Source: Ehretia macrophylla
Taxonomy: Eukaryota > Streptophyta > Magnoliopsida > Boraginales > Ehretiaceae
DNA: 64,000 nucleotides
Direction: 5' to 3'
Assembly: GCA_037974665.1 (NCBI GenBank)
Contig: CM075770.1
Location: 67,343,850 to 67,407,849 of the forward strand
Part shown: in pieces, positions 11,883 to 24,737 of the stretch
Layout: each line of letters starts with the position of its first letter
Numbering within the stretch: position 1 is the stretch's first letter
Position numbers and translations under genes: made by a program
Notes under the pieces: model-generated
The model's database searches: none
The model's input: the letters and a program-made list of their open reading frames with translations, nothing else
What the model was told of the DNA's origin: nothing

Positions 11883-14615
11883 AGTGAGGTAGGTGATGCA
11901 ACATACCGGGCATGCAACATGATATGCAACAGGATAAAAACATATTCAACATTAAATAACACAACCAAGTAAATAAGTAATTAACCACATATAAAAAAGG
12001 ATATGGTTCACTTCTTGTCTTCAATCTTGAACTATGAACCACGACTTCACGCAAGTGCCGGCAAACCCTTACTCCAATAAGTTGGGATACTCTGGATGTA
12101 TCCCGATCCTACGACCCTTTCTCCTGAGGTAGGTCCATGCCCAACAGGTGAACCACGCCTCTGGGGTAGTGGAGTATGCCTCAGTGAGAAGGGAATAGGC
12201 ACCATGGTAGTCGAGGGGGCACGGCAAGCCCGACGCCACCCGTGTTTCTCGATACTACCATGTCCGAAAAGGTTGCGCAACCCCAAGACAAGTCCACAAG
12301 AATCAAGATTATCATACAACACACAAGAGGGACGACAAAGTAGGCCGCCCTCATAGTTAATCACAAATGACACGAAAAGACTCAAGATAACAAGTAAAAT
12401 AATACATGTAAATTTTATCAATTACTAAATAATTCAATTTAGAAACAATAAATCAAGTTAAGATGCACATAAGATGTGAAGACTCCCTCACCTTTAGGAA
12501 GCCAAACATATAAAACTTAGCCAAACTACCATTTGAACCTTCTCCCATGGCATCAATTCCCTTCAATTCCTAATTAGGCAGTTATGCAATAAAATCATTC
12601 TACATTCATCCGATTGACCATACACAAATAACATGAGTTAAGAATGCTAATCATGCAATTAACTAGCTAGTTCTACAAGTTCATGTCACAATATCAAACT
12701 CTAAAATCTCTAGACATGCATTATCTTAACTAACTTAGAGGATATGACAAGAAGCATTCTTTGCTTTTTAGCATTAGCATGCACAAGGCCCTAATTCCAT
12801 TTAATTAGCTAAATGGAAGCCAATCACCTCTCATTTCAACTTACATGTTCAACAAGCTAACCATTTGTCTAAACTCAACTCTAGCTAATTACAAGATAAT
12901 TCAAGTTATCATACTCATTTTTCCCATTTTATATTTTATAACTCAATCAATAGACAAATATAGCAATTATAACAAGTATAGCAAATCAAATAGCTACTTA
13001 TGCAATAAGCTTAACTAATTCACATAAGCTCCATTTAAACACTTTTCACATGCTTGGTATTTAGGTCATAAACTTCACACGTATATAACATATAACTCTA
13101 TCATGATCAGTTAGAGCAAACATAACAATATAATAACTACTAATGCAACTAATTCAAGTCATTCACAAGAAATCTAACAACTCTCCTTCTAAATGCTTAC
13201 AAAATAAGCTCTAAACTTCACACAAGATAACAAACCTCAAATCTAACTATACTACATCTCTAATGACACTTTATGACACTACTTAAGCCCTTGAAATTTC
13301 ACTTTAAAGTACAATTACCCGAAAAGTCCGAATTTGCCTCTTTATGCATTACACTACAAGTACTCTAATCGGAGCTCAACTAAGCGAAGCGAATACATTT
13401 CTAGCACCTCCTCACTTACTAGACACTAGCCCTAATGCCCGAACGCACCCGGATTCACTTTCAACCCGAAATCCCCTTTGTCAATCTTTGCTATTAAGCT
13501 TCAAATCAAAAGGCAAGGTTCAAGATTCCCAAACGAGTTATCCTATCCTTCAAACCACACCTTATGGCACCCCAAAGACCCTCAAGCTCACCCGTTAAAC
13601 CTCATTTACCATTAAATCCCCGATTTCCTCTTTGTGCGTTTACACTACAATTACCAATTCCGAAATCCAAACAAGCGAAACGAAGGCACTTCTAAGGCTT
13701 TAATACTTAATAAAGACTAGCCATAACCTCAAAACGTACTCGGATTTGAGTTAATCCCGAAATCCCCAATTAAAGTAGCCTATTTTGATCAAAATTCTCA
13801 AAATTTTCACACAGCAAGTATAACGAATATTTTTCCCATGCTCAAGGACCTAATTAGCAACTACTAGAAGCCTCGAATCCAATTAAATTGCAACTTTTTT
13901 TTGAAACTCTAGTTTCGGCACTATTCATCATCTTCTCCAACATGCCACTACCATTTGTAGCCAACTAAATTATCAAATAACCTCAAAAGTTTGCTCTACA
14001 CTCTCTATAACATGCAATATAAGCAAGAACAACTATAAATTCAAGCATTTATAACAAATCTAGAAATTTAAATAATCTTGAAACAAGTTTTAAATGCAAA
14101 TTAATATGTGATCCCTCACCTAAACAAGTAGAAGATGCTAGGAATGGCTCTTGGGTAGCTCAAAATCTCACAACCAAGCTTTGGATTGGATCAAATGGCC
14201 AACTCTTGCAAATTTTCTTTTTATTCCCGTTTTTCCCCTTTTAGGCCAATTTTTCAGCTTTTTTTTTTCTCTTTTTGGTCAATTTTTATGGCTAATATGG
14301 GTTATAAGACAAGAAAAATGGGTTTGGGTCATAGGTCATGGGTTTGGGCTAGGCCAAAATGCACTACAAGCTAATTAAAGTGCCCAAAAACAAAGCTAAA
14401 CACTAAAAACCCAATATAAAAAAAAACTGAATTTTTACTATTCATTGCGACACACAAAACATTTTTTTTTCTACTTGTCTTCCCGACGTGCTATGCAAGT
14501 AATTCAAATTCGTTCATGCCTCATAAATGTCAAGTAACAGGGGAAAAATATAAAACCAAGAAAATAAAACAGTCAAAAATCTTATGAATAGTAACTATTT
14601 TAAAATAAACTTTTT

Positions 14616-14634
14616 AAAATAATAATAATAATAA
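14616..14634. repeat. Short AAT microsatellite
   Basis: About six tandem AAT units in the AT-rich end of the S0 LTR. Confidence 0.7.
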
Positions 14635-14711
14635 TTGCACATAAATGTATGCAAATGAATGACAAAACATAGTAAATACATATGTATACATGTCTAGGGT
14701 TTTACAAAGTC

Positions 14712-17308
14712 TCATTTCCTTCGAAATGTAGGAGCTAAAATCTGGCTCGATTAGGGTAGACTTAGGGGAAGAGTTGCGCACAAAGGTTTGAACCATAGGG
14801 TAGGGACGGCGACCAAGAATAGGAGAGCACTCATCTAGGTCTTTCCTTGTGATCCTAATAATGGCTCAATCGCTCAATTAGGCTTGGGAGCAGGAGAAAA
14901 AGCCAGATGGACTACCATTGATAAGAATCGACATATTCGCCATGGCAAGGAAGTTCAATTGTTGATTCGGAGAATGCCCCTTTGCTTTTCGTATTCAATG
15001 CAACTTTTTCCAAGTCTAGTCTCAAGTTTTTCCTAATCTATGAACTTTATAGATTGATTGATCCACAAAGAGATTGTACCTACTTTAGTTGTTGTTTATC
15101 CTGAACCCTATGGCACTTTGTTGCTTGCTCTAGTGAGCTACCTATTTAATGAAAGAGATATTCTTCTCTCTTTTCCGTGTATGTACACGCTTGAAAGTGA
15201 AAAAGATGAACTCATACTAATAAAAGGAAAGGGAAACTTTTCTTTCTATCTAGGTCTGCCTCAACAAGCTTTGCTACTTCAACAAGGAGTAGAGAAGGCC
15301 CCCTTATCATAGGCGACCGAAGGCACAACCTATTTAACAACATCAAGAAGAAGGAAATTTGGCTATTCTAGAAAGTATCTTTGACCAAATAGAGTATCCT
15401 TCCTTATAGGGGAAGGAAAGGCTCTCGTAGTAATTGTTCTGTAAGGGCTTTTGTCAGTGTGAGAAGGAAGGCGATAAAAGGGTATTGAGCTAAGAATGCT
15501 TATATAGGGCATAGGGCTTATAGAGAATGAAAGGGTCTCACTTGACAAAGTGTTGAGCATAGTTTGTCGTGCTAGTTCTGCTACTCCAGTTCCAGTAGTA
15601 AATAAAACCTTCTTTCTCTTGCTTTCGAGCCTACGTCTCTCTTTCAAGGGTTCCACTTTCTTTGGTAGCTTTGGGCAACGCAGTACTGGTACTGAATCGA
15701 TTTTGCTAATGCCGCTTTCGGCTTCAGGGAACAAGCAACGACTTTTGCACTAGCTGCTTTCCCTTATGTTACACAAATAGTGCTTTGTCACCTCTTTTTT
15801 CTTTACCATGTAGTAGTAGCACGCGTGCTCGCACTTAGAGCAATTACGCGCTTCTCTCATTATGTTGTGCAAGCCAACTTTCTCAAGGAGGAGACATGAT
15901 TTAGCAGTTAATTACATCTTGAAGAAGACCTTCTAAGGACGTCAGCCAGTAGAAAACAATTTAGCTATTTTGAAGGAGACACGTGAGAGGCGGCCAAAGA
16001 TTTAGACTACGGTTGAAGCCAATTACAAAGGTTCAGAGGAGGAAGAGACCCTTTCAAGGAGGTGATTGAGGCAGTACGGTAATAACTTTTACAACTACCT
16101 GTCCTTAGAAAGTGTCAGCTCAAAAAAAGGGGTCCCCTTAGTAGCTTGAGGGTCGAGTGTTTCGACCATAAAACACTTTTGGCATTGGCTTAGGATGCCT
16201 CGAATTAGGATGTATGCATCTATACACCCCCTGCTCTGTAGGAATTGACATATGATTTCGAATCATCGTTGATGATGATTTTTTCACTACCGGCTTGGGC
16301 AACCTTTTGATGATGGCATGACTGAACATTTATGAGAAAAGCCCTATAAATTATCGCACCAGATTATTTCGAAAGGCGCTTGCTTTGGTTAGTTTCCTTC
16401 AGCAGCCCACGAACTTCTGTCAGAGGTCTTCAAGCGTTAAGTGGTGGCAGGGTCATCACAAGCAATAAGCGTCGACAACATCCTTCTCCTATACACTGGG
16501 TAGTCCATTGCAAAGGACTCGGTTCTCAACTGTGCCCATATGCTAGTTGAAACCAATCTTACCTTATTTACGATAAACCCTGATTACACTTCTTAATCTA
16601 TGTCCTTCAACGTTAACTAGTATATTGCACTTAAATGGACTGGCCCTTCTTTTAGTGAAACTATATGTTTGTCTTCCCTTAGATCTGAGGGTGGCAATGT
16701 TGAGAGGGCAAAATGACTTTTTTTTTTCAATCTCTCGGAAAGAGGAAGAGGTCCTCAGTCAATCGAATCCGTGTATTTAACATTTTAGAATGTTCCTTCT
16801 TTTCCTCTACTTTTGCTATGGCCTAGGAGTAGGAGCTCATGTCAGGCATGCCCTTGATTCTTGCCGCTCATGCCTTGCCTTTTTGCTTGCTTAATTTAGC
16901 TAATCCAATAATCGTGAATCCCTTGCTCGCTTTGTTCCAGTTCATCTTTCTTCTGTTGTTAAGTGAGGGAAATCCATAGGTTAATTAATAGGTTTTTTTT
17001 TTGTAAACAATAAATATGTGTCCCTCTCCTCTTCTCTGTTGAGTTCATCTCGTAAAGGGGGCTATAGTTCAATAGTATGGGCATTTCTCCCTATAAGAGA
17101 GAGGGCGTCTTAAAGCCATCGCATAGGGGCTCCCGTATAAGCTCCCACAAGGATTGATAATAAGCATCAATCCGGCGTTCTGCGGAGATAAAAGGAAGAA
17201 TCAATTTTCAATATTATCTTGATTTCCATCTCAAGCTCGGTCATTGTTTGTTCTCCTCAATCGATTAGACTATGGCAAATCGCTTGTGTATTAGTCTTTG
17301 GGAAAGTG
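14712..17308. other. Spacer, ancestral host DNA piece 3 (no gene recognised)
   Basis: About 2.6 kb without LTR motifs. The longest open frames are 123 codons on the minus strand (15734-15363), 84 codons on the plus strand (15058-15312) and 63 codons on the minus strand (16329-16138). None shows a domain I know, and the first two could be chance. The DNA is rich in short A/G runs such as GGAAGGAAAGG, reminiscent of plant mitochondrial intergenic sequence. I see no tRNA, rRNA or recognisable organelle gene. Confidence 0.45.
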
Positions 17309-17313
17309 GTTGA

Positions 17314-20300
17314 TGTAACATCCGAGCCGAGCATGAAAATTTTTCTATTTCTCTTTCTAAATTTCATATTTTTCCTGTAATACTTGCTATTTTAGATGCA
17401 TATATCCATTGAGTTTGCATGCATTGCATATCGGGAGCAACGGAAAGAAATTCATAACCGAGCGTAATGAATAGTAAAAAAATTTCAGCAATTTTCCAGC
17501 TTTTTCTACTTAAATTACTTGACCCATTTTGCTTAAAATTTTATACAAATGCTCCAAGAACTTGACCCATTTGGCCCATTTACCATTTGACTTACCTTAT
17601 AAACTTGTTTTCACCAAATAGTTCACAAAACAAAGCCAAAAATTAGAAAACAAAGGATAGAAAAACCGTGAGCTTCATATGGTTCTTCAAAAATTTTGCT
17701 TTAAATTTTCTTGCTCCATTGCTTCTAGGATTGCTCAAGGGACTTCATTAGGACCTCAACAAACTTTTTTCCTCTTGCATTAATGTGAGGGAATGCATCC
17801 ATACTTGTTTATTTTCAATTCTAACTTCAAACTTTATTTTTATGATCTATCAATATATTGGTTATTTATGCTTCAAATACCTTCTATTGTGATCATAAAA
17901 CATTAGTTTATAGTTAGATTGGAAGGTTTATGGCTAGAAATGCAAATGCAAGTTAGGGAAGATGATAAATAGTGATTGCGAATAGTAAAATCTGAAAATT
18001 GGGGTTTTCATTCTGAATTACGTTCTAATGCTTTGGTTAGGTGCTAGAAGTGCTTATGAGACTAAATGTAACAATTAAATGGATTTTGGTTGGTTATAAT
18101 TGATAAATTTGAATTGGAATATAAGGGTCCATTTGTGCATTTTGGGCCGTTTGGTTATTTTGAGTATTTTGGGTGCTCGTAGAGCTTCATTGTGGTTGGT
18201 TAGAGATTAGTGAATGCCTAGCATGCTTGTAATGTCCTTCCGGTGCTCGAAAAATAGCCTTTTAGTTGGAATTCATAAAAGGGTCATTTGACCAAGTGTT
18301 GACTTTGCTCAGTTTAAGTGTTGGTATAGTCTTGTATGTGCATGGAAGCACTTTTGGCATGGTTATAGAATTGATTGGGTGTCCAGTTAGCATAGCTATA
18401 ATACAAATGCACTAGGTGGACTTTCGGGCTTTTGTTGAAAAAGTGAAGTTTCGTCCCATAAAGTCGTGCCTTAACGTGTCTATGAATGAGTAGTGAAATC
18501 AGATTTCAAGTCTCGTAATTCGTTTGAATGTAGTAACTTGAGAAAGTTAGAGGAATGAATAGTTTTTTGTTTGAGTTTTGTGGTTTTGGTGCAAATGTGT
18601 GTTGTAGTGCTTACATTGGGTGCCATAAGTGTTGTAATAGATAAATTGATGCCCAAAGTGGATAGGTGTAATTGGAGTTTGTTATGGTTGATTGGAATGC
18701 AAAGGGCCGAGATAGTGTGTTTGTGGTTAAAGGTTAGTTGCTTGATTGGATGTTTGGATTAAGTATCATGAATGTTAAATTGACCAATTATATGCTCGGA
18801 TGTGTTAGAATATAGGTCGAACTCGTGAGAGTTGATTGATCATAAAAGGGGTTTTTTGATGGTTTTTGGATCGTTGTGTATGTTGGGTACCATGGAAGGT
18901 TCGATTGAGGTTCCCAAATGATTTTAGAATATTTGGAGAGCTTGAAATGTGCTTTGTTTAATGTTTAAGTAGATTAGCTTGGCTTTGTCTTAATATTTAT
19001 TCTTTTAGTTGTTAGTTTTGAGAGATTTATGTTTAAAAAGAATAAGATTGGCTAGTGTGTCCTTGAAGTGGTCATTACTTAATAGGTTTAGTTATATGAT
19101 AGATATGGCAAATATGTCTAGTATGTTATGGGTTGTTAAATGGTTGTTTATATTGAATGCTTTTGTACTTGTCTATAGTTGATTAATTTGTAGTTTGATA
19201 GTTGGATGAATTGTTTAGTTGTATTGTGTGAACTAAATTGTAAATGTTTTGTGTATTGCTAGTTTTGGCGCTAGGGGAGATTGAAAGAGTTCGTGGGCTA
19301 TTGAGGTGAGGGAGTTGCATCTTATTTGTATTTCTCTATTGTATATTGAATATGTTAAATAGTTTTATACTATTAATGAGATTTAGCGTATTCTAACAAG
19401 ATTTGTCAGTTTTATATTTAGTAGAATGAGTTTAATGGTTAATGCTCGTTATTTCGCTTCTATTGTTGTCAACTGGTTAATGTGTGAGGACAACCTCTTT
19501 TGTTGTTCCTCGATTATGTGTTTATCGGCTTACCTTGTTATATTGCTTTTATTAATATTTCTTGTGTTATTGAAATGATGGTTGCGCAACCTTATCGTCG
19601 GGGTGGATGCGATGGGCCTCTCTAGGTGTCAGCGGGCTTGTCAGGGTTGGTTGCTCTAGCTTCGTACCCTATTCCCTCACTCGCTTGGTCCAGAGATTTC
19701 CAGGGAGTGTTGGGTCATAGGTTTCGGGTATATTCGGAGTACCCATTGGTGTAACGGATGCCGGCATATCGAGACTGTGTTCGTGGATTGAGGCTCGTGA
19801 ATCGAAGATTTGGAGTGATAAGGGTTATCGATCGTATCCTTTTAAAGTATGGAATTAGAATTGTTATTCATTGTTTATTTATTGTGTTAATTTTGTTAAA
19901 TTGTAGCATTGCACGAACCCTGATATATTGTTCCCGTTCCCCCCTCCCTCACTGAGTAGACATTATTTGTATACTCATTCCTTATCATGAATCTTTCATG
20001 TTATAGCCAAAGGAAGGGTAGTTCGTGCTCACATGATAGTTCGTGCTTGAAGATTGGCCTTACGTGTTATGTGGCTTGAGCTGTAAAGGTTGTAAAGTTT
20101 TACTTCATGAATTGTAGATATTCAATGTATGAGAGAAATGTAATTAAGCTTAACCAGGTTATATAGTACTTTGATAACCCAGCTTATGTAATAGCTTAAT
20201 AGGGTTTGAGTTAAATGCATGTATGGAGTTGTTGTATGTTTGGACACGGTACTGGTCCATTTATATGTTGTGTGCAGGTAAACTGTTTGTCCTATAAACA

Positions 20301-20409
20301 GGGGAAACTCTGTATGTTTCTCCTCGTATTTTGTGACTTGGGTTTTAGATTGGGTTGTGTTTAATGGATATATAGAGCTCCTATTTTCATGATGGAATGG
20401 GGCGTTACA
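17314..20409 (+). repeat. E2 5' LTR
   Basis: Starts TGTAACATCC and ends GGGGCGTTACA. Island at about 19578-19760, with the palindrome at 19580-19591. Near the 3' end it has GGGGAAACTCTG, comparable to the GGGGAGACTCTGTCCG of families A and D. Confidence 0.93.
19954..19976 (+). promoter_or_regulatory. LTR hairpin, E2 5' LTR
   Basis: GAGTAGAC (19954-19961) faces GTATACTC (19969-19976). One mismatch has arisen relative to the 3' LTR copy, which pairs perfectly. It is followed by CTTTCA where the 3' LTR has CTTTCAGG. Confidence 0.5.
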
Positions 20410-20411
20410 GG

Positions 20412-20423
20412 TGGTATCAGAGC
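20412..20423 (+). promoter_or_regulatory. E2 primer binding site
   Basis: TGGTATCAGAGC, two bases after the 5' LTR, matching initiator tRNA-Met. Confidence 0.9.
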
Positions 20424-21581
20424 TTAGTTAGCTCTTAGTCGGGATAGGGTCCTCGGTCTATTAGGTAGTAACCCTTGCATGTGTGCATGTTAGGCGTGTT
20501 TTGAAAGTGTGTGCCTATATGTGAGATTGTGTGTCTTGATTTGAATGTGTGCACCTATGCGATATAGTTTTGAATTGTATGTTAAATGTGTGTCAAGTGA
20601 AGTGAAGTGGCTAATCGTGAAACGAAGTGACTCGACTTTATGGATTGTTACCTGCTTGAACTTTTGATTGTCATGTGTGTATTTGAGTGTCTTGGAATAA
20701 GTTGTGTTGTGATTTGTATTAGTTGTGTTGTGATTTGTGTTTGAATTACTTTGTCGATTAACTGGTTTCTATAAACTCTTTTATAATCTTGGTTGCATGA
20801 TAGCTTAGAGAATATTTGTATATATTTGATATCCTGGCATTCATGCATAACCTGTTGAAATGGTAAGAAATCTTCTTCCTACCCCTGAAGTGAGGTGATT
20901 GGTAGTAGTCCTTCCGTTATATGGACTAGCAAGAATGAGAAGCATTTGATCGACCCTTTATTTGGGAGTTGGTGTTTATATTTGGAGTTTGATTATTGAA
21001 ATTCCTCTAAGGTATTCTCTTATACTCAGCAGTCATAAATGAGTGGATTTCCTTGCGGTTTCTACATGGTGGTTCTTATCGGGGTATTCTTTTGGTATTT
21101 TCTTATTGGCACTTCTCAGCGGACTTGGTATTTGAGATTCTAATCAAAATTCTTGTCATGTGATATCTACGGTATTCTGTGGAGCTCACATTGGGTTTCT
21201 GATTGGCATTTTAGGACAGTATTATCAGTCTGAATGTTTATTGGATTTTTATTGAAGATCTCTTCTTGGTATTTTCTCAACATCCTTATTCGGAACTTTG
21301 GACATAATTTCTTATTCGACACACCGACCGAGCACCTTATATGGTGATTGTAGTCAGAAGAGTTCTTGTTCAGACTTCTAGACGGCATTTCTAATAGGAG
21401 CCTTTATTTGGCTACCTTTCTCGGGATATCTTATGAGGATTTCTTTTCGGTGTTCTTGCTAGATTCCTTGGTGGTATTCTTATGGAATTTTCTTAATGAT
21501 ATTCTTGTTCGATTACTTGTCTTCGGCAACAGTTTTGACCAAAGTTTCTACAACAGCTGGGGAGTTCTTTTGAGAGAAAAG

Positions 21582-21617
21582 AATTGCGATGACGCAATTA
21601 TTTTAAGGGGGGAAGGA
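21582..21617 (+). promoter_or_regulatory. E2 pre-PPT hairpin and polypurine tract
   Basis: Hairpin 21582-21599: AATTGCG, loop ATGA, CGCAATT (seven pairs). The PPT TTTTAAGGGGGGAAGGA follows at 21601-21617 and abuts the 3' LTR. Confidence 0.8.
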
Positions 21618-24600
21618 TATAACACTCGAGCCGAGTATGAAAATTTTTCTGTTTCTTTTTCTAAATTTCATATTTTTACTGTAATACCTGCTATTTTAAA
21701 TGCATATGTCCATTGAGTTTGCATGCATAGCATATTGGGAGCAACAGAAAAAAATTCGTAAGCGAGCGTAATGAATAGTAAAGATTTTTCAACTTTTTCC
21801 ACTTAAATTACTTGACCCATTTTGCTTAAAATTTGATACAAATGCTCCAAGAACTTGAACCAATGCTTGACCCATTTGACCTATTGACCCTTTGACTTAC
21901 CTTATAAACTTGTTTTCACCAAATAGTGGCCATAAGAAAGCCAAAAATCAGAAAAAAAAAAAGGAGAGAAAAACCGTGAGCTTCATGTGGTTCTTCAAAA
22001 ATTTTGCTTTAATTTTCTTGCTCCGTTGCTACTAGGATTGCTCAAGGGACTTCCTTAGGACCTCATTAGGCTTTCTTCCTCTTGCATCAAGGTGAAGGAA
22101 TGCATCAATTCTTACATGTTTTCAAATGTAGTTTCAAACTTTATTTTTGTGATCTTGCAATATAATGGATGTTTATACTTGTTTATACTTCAAATACTTT
22201 CTATTGTGATCATATAACATTATTTTATAGTTAGATTGCAAAGTTTATGGTTAGAAATACAAAAATGAGTTGGAGAATATGGTGAATAGTGATTGTGAAT
22301 AGTAAATTTTAAAAATTAGGGTTTTCATTCCGAGTTACGTTCTAATGCTTTGGTTAGGTGCTAGAAGTTCTTAAGAGGCTAAATGTAACATTTAAATGGA
22401 TTTTGGATGGTTAGAATTGATAAATTTGAATTGGAATATAAGGGGCCATTTGTGCGTTTTGGGCCGTTTGGTTGTTTTGAGTGTTTTGGGTGCTCGTAGA
22501 GCTTCATTGTGGTTGGTTAGAGATTAGTGAATGCCTAGTATGCTCGTAATGTCCTTCCGTTGCTCGGAAAATAGCCTTTTAGTTGGAATTCGTAAATGGG
22601 TCATTTGACCAAGTGTTGACTTTGCTCAGTTTAAGTGTTGGTATAGTCTTGTATGTGCATAGAAGCACTTTTGGCATGGTTATGGCGTTGATTGGGTGTC
22701 CAATTAGTATAGCTATAGTTCAAATGCACTAGGTGAACTTTCGGGTTTTTGTTGGGAAAGTGAGGTTTCGTCCCATAGAGTCGTGTCTTAATGTGTCTAG
22801 GAATGAGTAGTGAAATCGGATTTCAAGTCTCGTAGTTTGTTTGAATGTAGTAACTTGAGAGAGTTAGAGGAATGAATAGTATTTTGGTTGAGTTTTGTGG
22901 TTTTGGTGCAAATGTGTGTTGTAGTGCTTACATTGGGTGCCATAAGTGTTGTAGTAGCTAGATTGATGCCCAAAGTGGATAAGTGTGATTGGAGTTTGTT
23001 ATGGTTGGTTGGAATGCAAAGGGCCAAGAGAATGTGTTTGTGGTTAGAGGTTAATTGCTTGACTAGATGTTTGGATGAAGTACCATGAATGTTAAATTGA
23101 CCAATTGTATGCTCGGATGTGTTAGAATATGGGTTGAACTCGTGACAGTTGATTGTTCATAAAAGGGGCTTTTTGATGGTTTTGGATCGTTGTGTATGTT
23201 GGGTGCCATGGAACGTTCGATTAAGGTTCCCAGATGATTTTAGATTATTTGGAGAGCTTGAGATGTGCTTTGTTTAATGTTTAAGTAGATTAGCTTGGCT
23301 TTGTCTTAATGTTTATTCTTTTAGTTGTTAGTTTTGAGAGATTTATGTTCAAAAAGAATAAGACTGGCGAGTGTGTCCTTGAAGTGGTCATTACTTAATG
23401 GGTTTAGTTATATGATAGATATGACAAATATGTCTAGTATGTTAAGGGTTGTTAAATGATTGTTTATATTGAATGCTTTTGTACTTGTCTATAGTTGATT
23501 AATTAGTAGTTTGATAGTTGGATGAATTGTTTGGTTGTACTGTGTGAACTAAACTGTAAATGTTATGTGGATTTCTAGTTTTGGCGCTAGGGGAGATTGG
23601 AAGAGTTCGTGGGCTATTGAGGTGAGGGAGTTGCATCTTATTTGCATTTCTCTATTGTATATTGAATATGTTAGATAGTTTTCATACTATTAATGTGATT
23701 TAGCGTATTCTAACAAGATTTGTCAGTTTTATAGTTAATAGAATGAGTTTAATGGTTAATGCTCGTTATTTCGCTTCTATTGTTGTCAACTAGTTAATGT
23801 GTGAGGACAACCCCTTTTGTTGTTCCTCGATTATGTGTTTATCGGCTTACCTTGTTATATTGCTTTTATTAATGTTTCTTGTATTATCGAAATGATGGTT
23901 GCAACCTTATCGTCGAGGCGGATGCGATGGGCCTCTCTAGGTGGCAGCGGGCTTGCCAGGGTTGGTTGCTCTAGCTCCGTACCCTATTCCCTCACTCGCC
24001 TGGTCCGGAGATTGCCAGGGGGTGTTGGGTCGTATGTATCGGGTACATCTGGAGTACCCATTGGTGTAAGTGATGCTGGCATATGGAGACTATGTTCGTG
24101 CTTTGTGGATCAAGGCTTGTGAATTGAAGATTTGGAGTGATAAGGGCTATCGATCGTATCCTTTTAAAGTATGGTATTAGAATTGTTATTCACTATTTAT
24201 TTATTGTGTTAATTGTGTTAAATTGCTGCATTGCACGAACCCCGGTATATTGTTCCCGTTCTCCCCTCCCTCTCTGAGTATACATTATTTGTATACTCAC
24301 TCCTCATCATGAATCTTTCAGGTTATAGCCAAAGGAAGGGTAGTTCATGATCACGTGATATTTCGTGCTTGAAGAGTGGCCTTATGTGTTATGTGGCTTG
24401 AGCTGTAAAAGTTGTAAAGTTTTACTTTCATGAATTGTATATACTCAATGTAGGAGAGAAATGTAATTAAGCTTAACCAGGTTATAAAGTGTTTTGATAA
24501 CCTAGTTTTTGTAATAGCTTAATGAGGTTTGAGTTCAATGCATGTATGGAGTTGTTGTATGTTTGAACACGGTACTTGTCCATTTATATATTGTGTGCAG

Positions 24601-24732
24601 TTAAACTGTTTGTCCTATAAACAGGGGAAACTCTGTCTGTTTCTCCTCGTAGTTCATGACTTGGGTTTTGGATCAGGTTGTGTTTAGTGGATATATAGAG
24701 CTCCTATTTTCGTGAGGGAATGGGGTGTTACA
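21618..24732 (+). repeat. E2 3' LTR
   Basis: 3115 bp. Its first dinucleotide has changed from TG to TA (TATAAC against TGTAAC). Ends GGGGTGTTACA. Island at about 23895-24070. The palindrome has shrunk to GGTTGCAACC near 23898. Confidence 0.92.
24276..24298 (+). promoter_or_regulatory. LTR hairpin, E2 3' LTR
   Basis: GAGTATAC (24276-24283), loop ATTATTT, GTATACTC (24291-24298); eight perfect pairs, then CACTCCTC and CTTTCAGG. Confidence 0.6.
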
Positions 24733-24737
24733 GTTGA

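Larger units (their letters stand above)
11219..14706 (-). mobile_element. S0: solo LTR of a long-LTR gypsy family, TSD AAGTC
   Basis: 3488 bp beginning TGTAATGCCCC and ending GGGTTTTACA, flanked by AAGTC at 11214-11218 and 14707-14711. There is no PBS, PPT or coding interior, so this is one LTR left by recombination between the two LTRs of a former element. Orientation is set by likeness to E1's LTRs: the island at 12080-12290 with the shared ATAGGCACCATGGTAGTC and the palindrome at 12271-12282. Its first 130 bases also share the AGTCTCCCCTGTTTATAGGA stretch with the reversed 3' end of E2's LTR. Confidence 0.93.
20410..21617 (+). other. E2 interior (non-coding)
   Basis: Contains the PBS, a leader motif at 20437-20480 resembling E4's and D1's, then T-rich DNA with repeated ATTGG and GGTATTCTT words, and the pre-PPT hairpin and PPT. 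A 116-codon frame from 21366 runs through hairpin and PPT into the LTR and resembles nothing known, so I do not call it a gene. Confidence 0.8.
17314..24732 (+). mobile_element. E2: non-autonomous long-LTR element (LARD-like), TSD GTTGA
   Basis: Two LTRs of about 3.1 kb (17314-20409 and 21618-24732) enclose only 1208 bp. The element has a proper PBS and PPT and is bounded by GTTGA at 17309-17313 and 24733-24737, so it moved as a retrotransposon. The interior has no gag, protease, RT or integrase motif in any frame. It must have used another element's proteins. Its LTRs share the GC-rich island and hairpin with the other families here, which suggests Tekay-like helpers (inference). The plus strand is strikingly T- and G-rich throughout. 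Confidence 0.93.

Noticed and set aside
1464-12421. Small ORFs on both strands in the LTR islands of E1 and S0
   Set aside because: They align at the DNA level, but the S0 copy shifts frame partway, so the DNA and not a protein is conserved.
17058-17130. tRNA-like start (GGGGGCTATAGTTCAATAG) in spacer piece 3
   Set aside because: No anticodon arm that pairs and no TpsiC-arm motif such as GGTTCGA downstream; the resemblance ends after the D-arm.
18571-23088. Matching hydrophobic ORFs in both E2 LTRs, and likewise the ORF pair near 58860 and 63368 in the D2 LTRs
   Set aside because: Identity is expected between the two LTRs of one element and is not evidence of coding.
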